Notes: generated by a model not told the origin, from the sequence alone. 8,196 nucleotides of DNA from Actinomycetes bacterium (GCA_023425615.1 JAFACJ010000548.1:1-8196), one strand, 5' to 3'; positions 1-6,170 are shown, counted from the first letter of the stretch. Numbers and translations: made by a program.

Positions 1-471
1 GTCCAGCGCCGCCTGCCGCCCGATGATGCGCGGCAGCGTGACGCTGAGGCCGAAGCCCTGGTGGAAGCCGAGCCGCGCGAAGTTCGCCTGGAACACCGAG
101 TCCGGTGTCGCGACACGGAAGTCCGCGGCGCAGGCGAGCCCCAGCCCTCCGCCGACCGCAGCCCCCTGGACGGCGGCGATGACGGGGATCTCACCGCGGA
201 ACAGGCGCAGCGCCTGGCCGTACAGGCCGCGGGACTCGGTCTCGCGGTCGGCGCCTTCGCCGGCGGTGGCGAAGTTCGCGCCCGCGCAGAAGTGCTTTCC
301 CTCCGAGCAGAGGACCGCGGCCCGGGTGCGCCCGTCGGACTCCAGTTCGGCGAGGGCGTCGGCGATCGCGGCGATCAGGGCGCGGTCGAAGTGGTTGGCG
401 GGTGGGCGGTTGATCTCCAGGACGGCGACGGCGCCGTCGCGGTGTACGGAGAGGTCGGATGTGCCGGTCAC
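1..471 (-). CDS. Crotonase-fold (enoyl-CoA hydratase/isomerase family) protein, C-terminus cut off by window edge
   Basis: The visible 157 residues are the N-terminal two thirds of a crotonase-superfamily protein, whose members act on acyl-CoA thioesters in the cytoplasm. Seen: an early INRPPANHF segment, the first oxyanion-hole loop HFCAGAN (residues 60-66), and the second loop AAVGGGLGLACAADFRVA (residues 104-121), followed by FARLGFHQGFG. The GTG start at 471-469 overlaps the preceding gene's TGA (GTGA) and has GGAGGT 7 nt upstream. It is the fourth gene of a leftward operon with a CoA-transferase and two acyl-CoA dehydrogenases, so an enoyl-CoA substrate is likely. Odd point: aligned to rat mitochondrial hydratase, the two catalytic glutamates (Glu144, Glu164) fall on Gly111 and Phe131, and the isomerase-type glutamate in the usual LVPEAG segment is also absent. 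The fold is secure; a classical hydratase reaction is not. The stop codon lies outside the window. Confidence 0.93.
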   Translation of the reverse strand, partial: MTGTSDLSVHRDGAVAVLEINRPPANHFDRALIAAIADALAELESDGRTRAAVLCSEGKHFCAGANFATAGEGADRETESRGLYGQALRLFRGEIPVIAAVQGAAVGGGLGLACAADFRVATPDSVFQANFARLGFHQGFGLSVTLPRIIGRQAALD

Positions 472-1499
472 GGGTGTACCTCCGGTCGGTGGTCTTCGTC
501 GAGGACGACGGCGGAGAACGAGGGGGCGGCGGCCGTCGCGGCGCCGAGGAGCCCGGCCCAGGCCAGGGTGTCGCCGCCGTCGCCGTGCCAGGTGTGCAGG
601 CGCCGGGTGAACAGGTGCAGGCGGTACTCGCGCGTCATCCCGATCGCCCCGTGCGCCTGGTGCGCGGCACGCGCCACGGCCAGGGCGTTCTCGTCGGCGA
701 TGAGCTTGGCGGCCATGACGTCGAAGGCGGCGGGCCGGGCGCGGGAGCCGAGCCGTTCGGCGAGCGAGGTGGTCATGACGGCCATCTGCTGGAGTTCCAC
801 GAGGTGCGCCTGTACCGCCTGGAACGTCCCGATGGGCTTGCCGAACTGGGTGCGCTCGCCGGTGTAGCGGTGTGTCAGCTCCGCCACCGCCTGCATGGCG
901 CCCGCCATCTGGGCGGTGCGCAGGACGGCGGCGCGCAGCGCCAGGTCTCCGGCCGAGATCGCGGACGCGGCAGGGGCCATGGGGACGCCGTCCAGGACGA
1001 GCCGGTCGCGGGGCTGCCCCGCGAGGTCGTGCCCGGCGGTCACCGCCGTGTGCGCCGGATCGACCGACAGGAGCAGGCCGTCGCCGGTGACGGCGATGAC
1101 GCGGTCGGCCGAGCCGCCCCACGGGACGTCCCGCAGTTCCCCCGTCGCGTGGCCCGCGCCGTCGACGGAGACCTCGACGGCGCCGAACGGCACCGTGTAC
1201 GCGTATGCCGGGTCCACCTCGACGCCGGACGCGGCGAGGGCCCAGGCCGCGAGGTGGCCTTCGACGACCGGGAGATCGGCCGCGTGCCTGCCGCACAGGA
1301 GGGCGATCTGGATCAGGTCGGCCAGCGCGCCCCCGGATCCGCCGTGCTCCTCCTCGATGTCCACGAGGTGCAGCCCGAGGCCGGCCAGGGAGCGCCACGC
1401 GGCGCGGTCGAGGCCCGCGGGTTCGGCGGGCGGCGCGTCCGACGGCCAGAGGGACTCGAAGAATCCGGCGAGGGCGCCGGTGATGGACGAACTGCTCAT
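468..1499 (-). CDS. Acyl-CoA dehydrogenase family protein, short probable non-catalytic partner subunit (343 aa)
   Basis: This belongs to the acyl-CoA dehydrogenase family, the FAD enzymes that introduce alpha,beta unsaturation into acyl-CoA. The C-terminal helical domain is clear: TGERTQFGKPIGTFQAVQ (about 213-230) and HQAHGAIGMTREYRLH (about 280-295) are the FAD-contacting signatures. The N-terminal and middle domains are short and degenerate, and the EPDSGSD-type flavin/substrate loop is missing. No glutamate sits at either known catalytic-base position: helix G has Arg-Ala at about 189-190, and the C-terminal segment reads HGDGGD instead of an EGT motif. At 343 residues it is shorter than the usual 380-400. 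The ATG start at 1499 forms an ATGA overlap with the preceding dehydrogenase; AAGGGA lies about 11 nt upstream, so translation is probably coupled. In known actinobacterial alpha2beta2 dehydrogenases (such as FadE28/FadE29) one subunit lacks the base and part of the FAD site; this protein fits that role by inference. Confidence 0.93.
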   Translation of the reverse strand: MSSSSITGALAGFFESLWPSDAPPAEPAGLDRAAWRSLAGLGLHLVDIEEEHGGSGGALADLIQIALLCGRHAADLPVVEGHLAAWALAASGVEVDPAYAYTVPFGAVEVSVDGAGHATGELRDVPWGGSADRVIAVTGDGLLLSVDPAHTAVTAGHDLAGQPRDRLVLDGVPMAPAASAISAGDLALRAAVLRTAQMAGAMQAVAELTHRYTGERTQFGKPIGTFQAVQAHLVELQQMAVMTTSLAERLGSRARPAAFDVMAAKLIADENALAVARAAHQAHGAIGMTREYRLHLFTRRLHTWHGDGGDTLAWAGLLGAATAAAPSFSAVVLDEDHRPEVHP

Positions 1500-2629
1500 C
1501 GGGTTCTCAGTCCCTTCGCGATCACCGAGCGGAGGATCTCCGTCGTCCCGCCCCTGATGGTCCAGGACGGGGAGACGAGGATGGCGCGGGCCAGCAGCGA
1601 CTCCCGCGGGTCGGCCGAGCCGAGGTCGGGCGTCCTGCCGAAGTGCCGCCGGACGATCTCCACCGACTCCTGTTCGAAGCGGGTGGCCATCTCCTTGACG
1701 AGCGCCGCCTCGGCGACCGGCGACTCGCCCGCGTCGACGAGCCTGGCGATCGACAGGCTCATGCCGCGAAACGCCCACAGGCGGGAGACGATCCGGCCGA
1801 GGTCGATCAGCGCCGGTGCGGAGGAGCGCACCTCGGGCGACCCGGCCCACCGTTCGAGCACGGGCATGAGCGACATCCAGCGGTCGACGCCGCCGCGCTC
1901 CAGGGCGAGTTCGCCGGTGTTCTGGCTCCAGCCCGCGCCCACCTCGCCGAGCCGCGCGGAGTCGGGGACGCGGACGTCATCGAAGGAGAGTTCGCAGAAG
2001 TGGCGCGTGCCGTCGATGAAGGGGATCGGGGAGATCGTCAGGCCGGGGGCGTCGCTCTCCACGATGAACTGGGTGAGGCCGCGGTGCCGGTCCTCCGAGG
2101 TGCGAAACAGCCCGAGGACATGGGTCGCGGTCGCCGCGCCCGACGTCCAGATCTTGGTGCCGTTGACGACCCAGCCGTCGCGGTCGCGCACGGCCCTGGC
2201 GCGGACGGAGGCGAGGTCGGATCCGGAGTCCGGTTCGCTCATCCCGATGGCGAAGGAGAACTCCCCCCTGGCGATCCCGGGCAGCAGGCGGCGGCGCTGC
2301 TCCTCGGTGCCGTTGCGGGCGATGCTCGGGCCCGACTGGCGGTCGGCGACCCTGTGGTAGCCCACCGGAGCGCCGCGGGTGAGCAGTTCCTCCACGACGA
2401 TCTGGCGTTCGACGGCGGTACGGCCCCCGCCGCCGTACTCGCGGGGGAGCGCCATGCCGACCCAGCCCCGCGCCGCTAGGTCGCGGGAGAACTCGGGGTC
2501 GATCTCGCCGGACATGCCGAGGCCGAGGGGGTAGCCGCCTTCGGGCAGCCGCTCGTCGAGGAACGCGCGCACCTCCCGTTGCAGCGCGCGTTCGGAGTCG
2601 CTCAGCGCGGTGGGCGTCAGGGTCTTCAT
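1496..2629 (-). CDS. Acyl-CoA dehydrogenase, probable catalytic subunit (377 aa)
   Basis: This is an FAD-dependent acyl-CoA dehydrogenase of normal length. The N-terminal helical domain covers about residues 10-118 (ALPREYGGGGR, then IVVEELLTRGAPVGYH). The middle beta domain has SEPDSGSD at 131-138 and the flavin-stacking KIWTSGA around Trp161, then FCELSFDDVRVP. The C-terminal domain ends in IRGGTTEILRSVIAKGLRTR. The likely catalytic base is Glu244 in LALERGG, the helix-G position used by isovaleryl- and long-chain-type enzymes and by actinobacterial FadE26/FadE29-type subunits. The medium-chain-type C-terminal glutamate position is glycine. The ATG at 2629 overlaps the TGA of the CoA-transferase gene by ATGA and has GGAGG 4 nt upstream; a longer open frame further upstream runs antisense-like through the transferase and is not part of it. 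Pairing with the short dehydrogenase downstream suggests a heteromeric enzyme for a bulky acyl-CoA. The exact substrate is unknown. Confidence 0.96.
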   Translation of the reverse strand: MKTLTPTALSDSERALQREVRAFLDERLPEGGYPLGLGMSGEIDPEFSRDLAARGWVGMALPREYGGGGRTAVERQIVVEELLTRGAPVGYHRVADRQSGPSIARNGTEEQRRRLLPGIARGEFSFAIGMSEPDSGSDLASVRARAVRDRDGWVVNGTKIWTSGAATATHVLGLFRTSEDRHRGLTQFIVESDAPGLTISPIPFIDGTRHFCELSFDDVRVPDSARLGEVGAGWSQNTGELALERGGVDRWMSLMPVLERWAGSPEVRSSAPALIDLGRIVSRLWAFRGMSLSIARLVDAGESPVAEAALVKEMATRFEQESVEIVRRHFGRTPDLGSADPRESLLARAILVSPSWTIRGGTTEILRSVIAKGLRTR

Positions 2630-3804
2630 GCTTCCTCCGGCGGGTGGGGGGCGAGGCCGAGTTCGGCGAGCACCTCGGCGGTGTCCTGGCCGAGCAGCGG
2701 AGCGTGCCGGCGCACCCCGGTCTCCGCGCCGTGGAAGAGCGCCATGCCCGGGATCACGCGGTAGCCGCCCGCGACGGGGTGCCGGGCGACCTCCAGCGTG
2801 TCGACCAGGTCCTGGAGCGAGGCGACCGGCGTGGCGGGGATCCCGGCGCGGCGGCAGTAGTCGAGCCACTCGCCGGTCGTGCGGCCCGGCGTGATCCGCC
2901 GGACGTCGCGGTAGAGGGAGTCGGAGTTGCGGATCGTGGCGCGCTGGTCGGCGTACCGCGGGTCGTCGGCGGCGCCCGGGACGCCCGCCTCGGTGAACAG
3001 CGCCGCGTAGTGCTGCGGGCGGTAGGGCAGCAGGTGGACCCAGCCGTCCTTCGTGGGGTGCGGGCGGCGGTCGGGTGACAGGACGCGGGGATAGCCCGTC
3101 GCGGGCAGCCCCGGCGCGGCGACCGGCGGCTCGCTGATCGCTCCCGCTCCGTGCTCGGTGAGCATGAACGCCGTCATGGCCCTGGACATGGAGACCTCGA
3201 CGTGCCTTCCCCGTCCGGTGCGCTCGCGTTCGAGCAGCGCGGCGGTGACGGCCTGCGCCACCACGAGCCCGCACACCTTGTCGGCGAAGATCGTCGGCAG
3301 GAGGCCGGGGGCGCCCCAGATGCGTTCCACGAGGTCGGAGACACCGGTGGCGGCCTGGATGATGTCGTCGTAGGCGGGCTCGTCCGCGCGGGGGTCATCG
3401 AGCGGGAAGCCCTGCGCCTGGCAGTACACGACGTCTTCGCGCAGGGCGCGGATCGCGGGGTAGTCGAGGCCGAGGCGGACCAGCGCCCCCGGCCGCATGG
3501 TGGAGACCACGACGTCGCAGGACGCGGCCAGGCGGCGTACCGCCTCGCGTCCGGTGCCGGATTTCAGGTCGAGGACGACCGAGCGCTTGTTGCGCATGAG
3601 GTTGAGCGAGATCCCCGAGAGCTCGGGGTGGGGGCCGGGCCCCATGACCCGGTTGGTGTCGCCGTCGGCGGGCTCGACGACGACGACGTCGGCGCCCTGG
3701 TCGGCGAGGACCTGGGTGGCCAGGGGGCCCATCACCACGCGGGTCAGGTCGAGGACGCGGATTCCGCTGAGCGGTCCGCCGGAGGGTTCGTCGGTTGCCA
3801 TCAT
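2626..3804 (-). CDS. Class III CoA-transferase (CaiB/BaiF family)
   Basis: This family moves CoA between carboxylic acids through an aspartyl mixed anhydride/thioester, activating an acid without ATP. Family marks in order: GIRVLDLTRVVMGPLATQVLADQGADVVVVEP near the N-terminus, NLMRNKRSVVLDLKSGTGREA (about 68-88), VVSTMRPGALVRLGLDY (about 99-115), YDDIIQAATGVSDL, then FADKVCG, whose aspartate (about residue 175) aligns with the catalytic Asp169 of formyl-CoA transferase. TGRGRHVEVSM follows, and the C-terminal domain holds KDGWVHLLPYRPQHY. At about 392 aa it matches the usual length of about 400. The start is a choice among GTG 3810, ATG 3804 and ATG 3801. AAGG directly abuts the GTG but lies 6 nt before ATG 3804, so that ATG is preferred. 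It is the first gene of the leftward operon and its TGA overlaps the next ATG. It probably supplies the CoA thioester used by the downstream dehydrogenase pair; donor and acceptor are unknown. Confidence 0.95.
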   Translation of the reverse strand: MMATDEPSGGPLSGIRVLDLTRVVMGPLATQVLADQGADVVVVEPADGDTNRVMGPGPHPELSGISLNLMRNKRSVVLDLKSGTGREAVRRLAASCDVVVSTMRPGALVRLGLDYPAIRALREDVVYCQAQGFPLDDPRADEPAYDDIIQAATGVSDLVERIWGAPGLLPTIFADKVCGLVVAQAVTAALLERERTGRGRHVEVSMSRAMTAFMLTEHGAGAISEPPVAAPGLPATGYPRVLSPDRRPHPTKDGWVHLLPYRPQHYAALFTEAGVPGAADDPRYADQRATIRNSDSLYRDVRRITPGRTTGEWLDYCRRAGIPATPVASLQDLVDTLEVARHPVAGGYRVIPGMALFHGAETGVRRHAPLLGQDTAEVLAELGLAPHPPEEA

Positions 3805-3810
3805 GCGCAC

Positions 3811-3814
3811 CCTT
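3811..3814 (-). promoter_or_regulatory. Ribosome binding site that decides the CoA-transferase start
   Basis: On the minus strand AAGG lies immediately before a possible GTG codon at 3810 and 6 nt before ATG 3804. The spacing favours ATG 3804 (ATG 3801 would also work) over the GTG, which shortens the protein by two or three residues. The site is modest in strength. Confidence 0.5.
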
Positions 3815-3832
3815 GCTACGAGAGGACGTCCG

Positions 3833-3858
3833 GAATATATTCAGAAATGAATTCATTC
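3833..3858. promoter_or_regulatory. Candidate operator: two GAAT-N2-ATTC dyads
   Basis: GAATATATTC (3833-3842, a perfect palindrome) and GAATTCATTC (3849-3858) both fit GAAT-N2-ATTC and are 16 bp apart, about one and a half helical turns. The second is embedded in a 12-bp perfect palindrome AATGAATTCATT at 3846-3857. A further reading is the inverted repeat ATTCA-GAAA-TGAAT at 3839-3852. The position in a divergent promoter, with a FadR-type GntR gene at the end of one operon, makes this a plausible binding site for that regulator. It does not match the classical E. coli FadR operator, so the link is inferred. Confidence 0.5.
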
Positions 3859-3885
3859 GTCAATGAGGCAGGGAGGCGAGGCGGT

Positions 3886-4302
3886 ATGAGGGATGACCTG
3901 CCGGGCGTCGAACCGCAGGAGCACGCACCGGAGGCAACCGCGCCCCACGGCTGGTACCAGGACCGGCTGGACCACGGGATCCTTGCCTTCCAGGCGTGCG
4001 GCGCCTGCGCCGCCGCGGTCTTCCCGCCGCGCTCCAGGTGCCCGCGCTGCGGGCACCCCGGGCTTCACTGGCGCCGCTCCCGCGGACGCGCCGTGGTGTA
4101 CGCGGCGACGACGATCGCGCCGCGCGGCGCCGAGCCCTACTGCGTCGCGCTGGTCGACGTGGCCGAGGGGTTCCGGATGATGACCAACATCGTCGGCGTG
4201 CCCGCCGCCGACGTGCGCATCGGCGACCACGTCGCGCTGCGCTTCGAGCGCCGCGACGAGACGGCGATCCCGGTGTTCGGCCCGGAGGAGGAGGCCCGGT
4301 GA
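3886..4302 (+). CDS. DUF35 protein: rubredoxin-like zinc ribbon plus OB-fold (138 aa)
   Basis: This is a small acyl-CoA-binding-type accessory protein. The N-terminal helix region (WYQDRLDHGILAFQAC) is followed by a zinc ribbon with Cys38, Cys41, Cys52 and Cys55 in a CxxC-N10-CxxC arrangement, then an OB-fold of about residues 65-135 (GRAVVYAATTIAPRG, YCVALVDVAEGFRMMTNIVG, IGDHVALRFE). In the family, DUF35 proteins pair with thiolase-fold enzymes; the best-known case is the DUF35 domain of ChsH2, which binds the aldolase Ltp2 in steroid side-chain degradation. Here DUF35 is a separate polypeptide with no MaoC hydratase domain attached. The ATG at 3886 follows GGGAGG by 9 nt; a longer open frame upstream crosses the promoter and is rejected. 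The TGA overlaps the next gene's GTG, which supports joint expression and a complex with that thiolase-fold protein. Confidence 0.95.
   Translation: MRDDLPGVEPQEHAPEATAPHGWYQDRLDHGILAFQACGACAAAVFPPRSRCPRCGHPGLHWRRSRGRAVVYAATTIAPRGAEPYCVALVDVAEGFRMMTNIVGVPAADVRIGDHVALRFERRDETAIPVFGPEEEAR
4284..4294 (+). promoter_or_regulatory. Very strong ribosome binding site for the thiolase-fold gene
   Basis: The repeat GGAGGAGGAGG lies inside the last codons of the DUF35 gene, 4 nt before the GTG at 4299. It fixes that GTG as the start and suggests efficient re-initiation from the overlapping upstream stop. Confidence 0.7.
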
Positions 4303-5465
4303 ACGAGGAACGGCGGTTGAGAGGCGGCACGGCGATCGTCGGCGTCGCCGAATCGGACCTCGGCGAGGTCGGACCCGGCGTCACCGCGCTGGACCTGGCG
4401 GCCCAGGCCGCCGGACGCGCGCTCGACGACGCCGGGCTGACGATCGGCGACGTCGACGGCCTGTTCTGCCATTCGGCCTTCTTCCCGATGCCGACCGTCG
4501 TCGTGGCCGAGCACCTGGGCGTCCGCCCCCGCCACAGCGACAGCACGGCGACGGGTGGAAGCTCCTTCGTCGCCTATCTGCGGCACGCGGCGGCGGCGAT
4601 CGCCGCGGGTCTGTGCGACGTCGCGCTCATCGTGTACGGCAGCACCCAGCGGTCCTCGTCCGGCGGCCTGATCTCGTCGGGGAACTCCTTCCTGCCCTCC
4701 TACGAGACGCCTTTCCGGCCGCGCCTGCCGGTCTCGGCGTACGCGCTCGCCGCCGCGCGCCACATGCACGAGTTCGGCACCACACGGGAGCACCTCGCCG
4801 AGGTCGCCGTCGCGGCGCGGCGCTGGGCGCAGCTGAACCCCGCGGCCTTCGCCCGCGACGACCTGAGCGTCCAGGACGTGCTCGCCTCGCGGATGGTCTC
4901 CTCGCCATTGACCGTGCGCGACTGCTGCCTGGTGACCGACGGGGGCGGCGCGGTGGTGGTCACCTCCGCCGAACGGGCGCGGGACCTGCGCCGCGCGCCG
5001 GTGTACTACCTCGGCGGCGCCGAGGCGCACGAGCACATGAACATCTCCCAGATGCACGACCTGACGGTCACCGCGGCGGCGAGGACCGGGCGCCGTGCCT
5101 TCGAGCTGGCCGGGCTGCGGCCCGCGGACGTCGACGTCGTGCAGTTGTACGACGCCTTCACGATCAACGTGCTCCTGTTCCTGGAGGACCTCGGCTTCTG
5201 CGCCAAGGGGGAGGCCGGCGACTTCGTGAGCGGAGGGGGGATCGCGCCCGGCGGCCGCCTTCCGGTGAACACCAACGGCGGCGGTCTGTCCTACTGTCAT
5301 CCTGGCATGTACGGCATCTTCCTGGTGATCGAGGCGACGCGGCAGCTGCGCGGCGAGGCGGGAGCCCGGCAGGTCGCCGACGCCCACGTCGCCCTGGTGC
5401 ACGGCAACGGGGGCATGCTGTCGAGTCAGGTGACCGCGTTGCTCGGCGACGCGTCCGTGGTCTGA
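4299..5465 (+). CDS. Thiolase-fold protein of the SCP2/Ltp2 type lacking both thiolase cysteines, probable aldol-lyase
   Basis: The 388 residues have the thiolase fold: TAIVGVAESDLGEVGPGVTALDLAAQAAGRALDDAGL at the N-terminus, DCCLVTDGGGAVVVTS mid-protein, DVDVVQLYDAFTINVLLFLEDLGFC, and the C-terminal NTNGGGLSYCHPGMYG. True thiolases need a nucleophilic cysteine near residue 84; this protein reads STATGGSSF there, with Ala/Thr in its place. The second cysteine, in the C-terminal CxGxG loop, is replaced by His368 in HGNGG. The histidine of the NxxGG...GHP motif is kept (His334). Loss of both cysteines is the pattern of Ltp2-like aldolases, which perform retro-aldol cleavage of a beta-hydroxyacyl-CoA side chain together with a DUF35 partner. 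The GTG start overlaps the DUF35 stop (GTGA), matching such a complex. A claisen-type thiolase is unlikely. The true substrate, and release of propionyl-CoA or another acyl-CoA, are inferences. Confidence 0.93.
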   Translation: MNEERRLRGGTAIVGVAESDLGEVGPGVTALDLAAQAAGRALDDAGLTIGDVDGLFCHSAFFPMPTVVVAEHLGVRPRHSDSTATGGSSFVAYLRHAAAAIAAGLCDVALIVYGSTQRSSSGGLISSGNSFLPSYETPFRPRLPVSAYALAAARHMHEFGTTREHLAEVAVAARRWAQLNPAAFARDDLSVQDVLASRMVSSPLTVRDCCLVTDGGGAVVVTSAERARDLRRAPVYYLGGAEAHEHMNISQMHDLTVTAAARTGRRAFELAGLRPADVDVVQLYDAFTINVLLFLEDLGFCAKGEAGDFVSGGGIAPGGRLPVNTNGGGLSYCHPGMYGIFLVIEATRQLRGEAGARQVADAHVALVHGNGGMLSSQVTALLGDASVV

Positions 5466-5479
5466 GGGGAACGGTGGAG

Positions 5480-6157
5480 ATGGCCACACCCGCTTTGCCG
5501 GGGAGCGGCGGAGACGAGCTCGAAGGGGAGGGCTCCTGTGTCGCCAGGATCCGGCAGCTCGTGCTGACCGGGCAGCTCCTGCCCGGTCAGAAGGTGAACC
5601 AGGGCGAGCTCGCCGCCAGGCTGGGGGTCAGCCGGGTGCCGGTCCGCGAGGCGCTGTCGGCGCTGCGCTCGGAGGGCCTGGTGGAGGCGCGCGCCAACAC
5701 CGGGTTCACGGTGGTGCGCCCGACCGTTGACGACCTCGTCGAGATCTATCTGATGCGCGAGCTGCTGGAGACCGAGCTGCTGCGCTCGATCGACCTGTCC
5801 GCCGTCGACGTCGCGTCGCTGGAGGAGCTGAACGCCGAGCTGGCGCGGCTCGACCCGGTCGTCTCGTTCGGCGCCTACCGGCTGGCCAACGAGCGCTTCC
5901 ACTTCGCGATCTTCGACCGGTCGCCGCTGCGGCTCGTGCGCCGCGAGGTGGGGCGGCTCTGGACGCTCTCGGAGTTCTACCGCTCCATCTACATCCACGG
6001 CGAGGGCGCGCACAGGCGGGTGGTCGAGGACCACGCCCGCATCATCGCCGCGGTGCGGCGGCGCGATCTGGAGGCGCTGGTCGCCGTCAGCACCGAGCAC
6101 CGGGGCGAGACCGAGATCTCGATGTCCCGGGTGCTCGGCAGGCGCGCCGACGGCTGA
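5480..6157 (+). CDS. GntR-family transcriptional regulator, FadR subfamily (FCD domain)
   Basis: A 225-aa DNA-binding regulator. A winged helix-turn-helix covers about residues 20-85, with the typical GntR segment LPGQKVNQGELAARLGVSR followed by VPVREALSALRSEGLV. The remainder is the all-helical FCD ligand domain. The three histidines that usually bind a metal in this group are present: His141 (NERFHFAIF), His185 (EDHARII) and His207 (STEHRG). The usual aspartate four residues before the first histidine is Asn137. FCD regulators usually sense organic acids or acyl-CoAs and are often released from DNA by pathway intermediates. ATG 5480 is chosen because GAGGGGA ends 9 nt before it; an in-frame GTG at 5474 is too close to that site. 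It lies 14 bp after the thiolase-fold gene, so it is co-transcribed. Likely targets are its own operon and the divergent one through the dyads near 3833-3858, and possibly the promoter near 7280. Confidence 0.95.
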   Translation: MATPALPGSGGDELEGEGSCVARIRQLVLTGQLLPGQKVNQGELAARLGVSRVPVREALSALRSEGLVEARANTGFTVVRPTVDDLVEIYLMRELLETELLRSIDLSAVDVASLEELNAELARLDPVVSFGAYRLANERFHFAIFDRSPLRLVRREVGRLWTLSEFYRSIYIHGEGAHRRVVEDHARIIAAVRRRDLEALVAVSTEHRGETEISMSRVLGRRADG

Positions 6158-6170
6158 GCTCAGCGGCGGC
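6146..6170. terminator. Possible bidirectional hairpin at a tail-to-tail gene junction
   Basis: GCCG (6146-6149) can pair with CGGC (6167-6170) around the perfect 12-bp palindrome GCTGAGCTCAGC (6153-6164), with a small internal loop between. The palindrome contains the stop codons of both converging genes. There is no T tract on either side, so as an intrinsic terminator it is weak; its location between two converging operons only 2 bp apart is the main argument. Confidence 0.35.

Larger units (their letters stand above)
3805..3885. promoter_or_regulatory. Divergent promoter region between the CoA-transferase and DUF35 operons
   Basis: This 81-bp gap separates two operons read away from each other. 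Its centre (about 3833-3862) is strikingly A+T-rich against the surrounding G+C-rich DNA. TATATT, close to a -10 hexamer, can be read on both strands because it sits in a palindrome; no convincing -35 box was identified, so exact promoters are not assigned. On the plus strand GGGAGG at 3871-3876 gives a 9-nt spacing to the DUF35 ATG at 3886. One regulator bound here could control both operons. Confidence 0.75.

Noticed and set aside
459..2360. Plus-strand open frame of over 600 codons across the two dehydrogenase genes
   Set aside because: Its product is low-complexity, Arg/Gly/Ala-rich and has no family motif, while the opposite strand encodes well-conserved dehydrogenases; it is a high-G+C antisense shadow.
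3395..3856. Minus-strand frame starting MNSFLNIF in the promoter and entering the CoA-transferase gene in another frame
   Set aside because: After the first residues it becomes a proline/arginine-rich shadow of the transferase gene, and no ribosome site precedes it.
3151..3885. Upstream extension of the DUF35 reading frame
   Set aside because: It runs antisense through the CoA-transferase and across the A+T-rich promoter. The ATG at 3886 has a proper ribosome site, and conserved DUF35 sequence begins after it.
4299..5465. Annotation as an acetyl-CoA acetyltransferase (thiolase)
   Set aside because: Both catalytic cysteines are absent, so the default family name would give the wrong reaction.
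4137..5489. Long minus-strand open frame opposite the thiolase-fold gene
   Set aside because: The translation is rich in Arg, Gly, Val and His without a recognisable domain, and it lies opposite a clear thiolase-fold gene.
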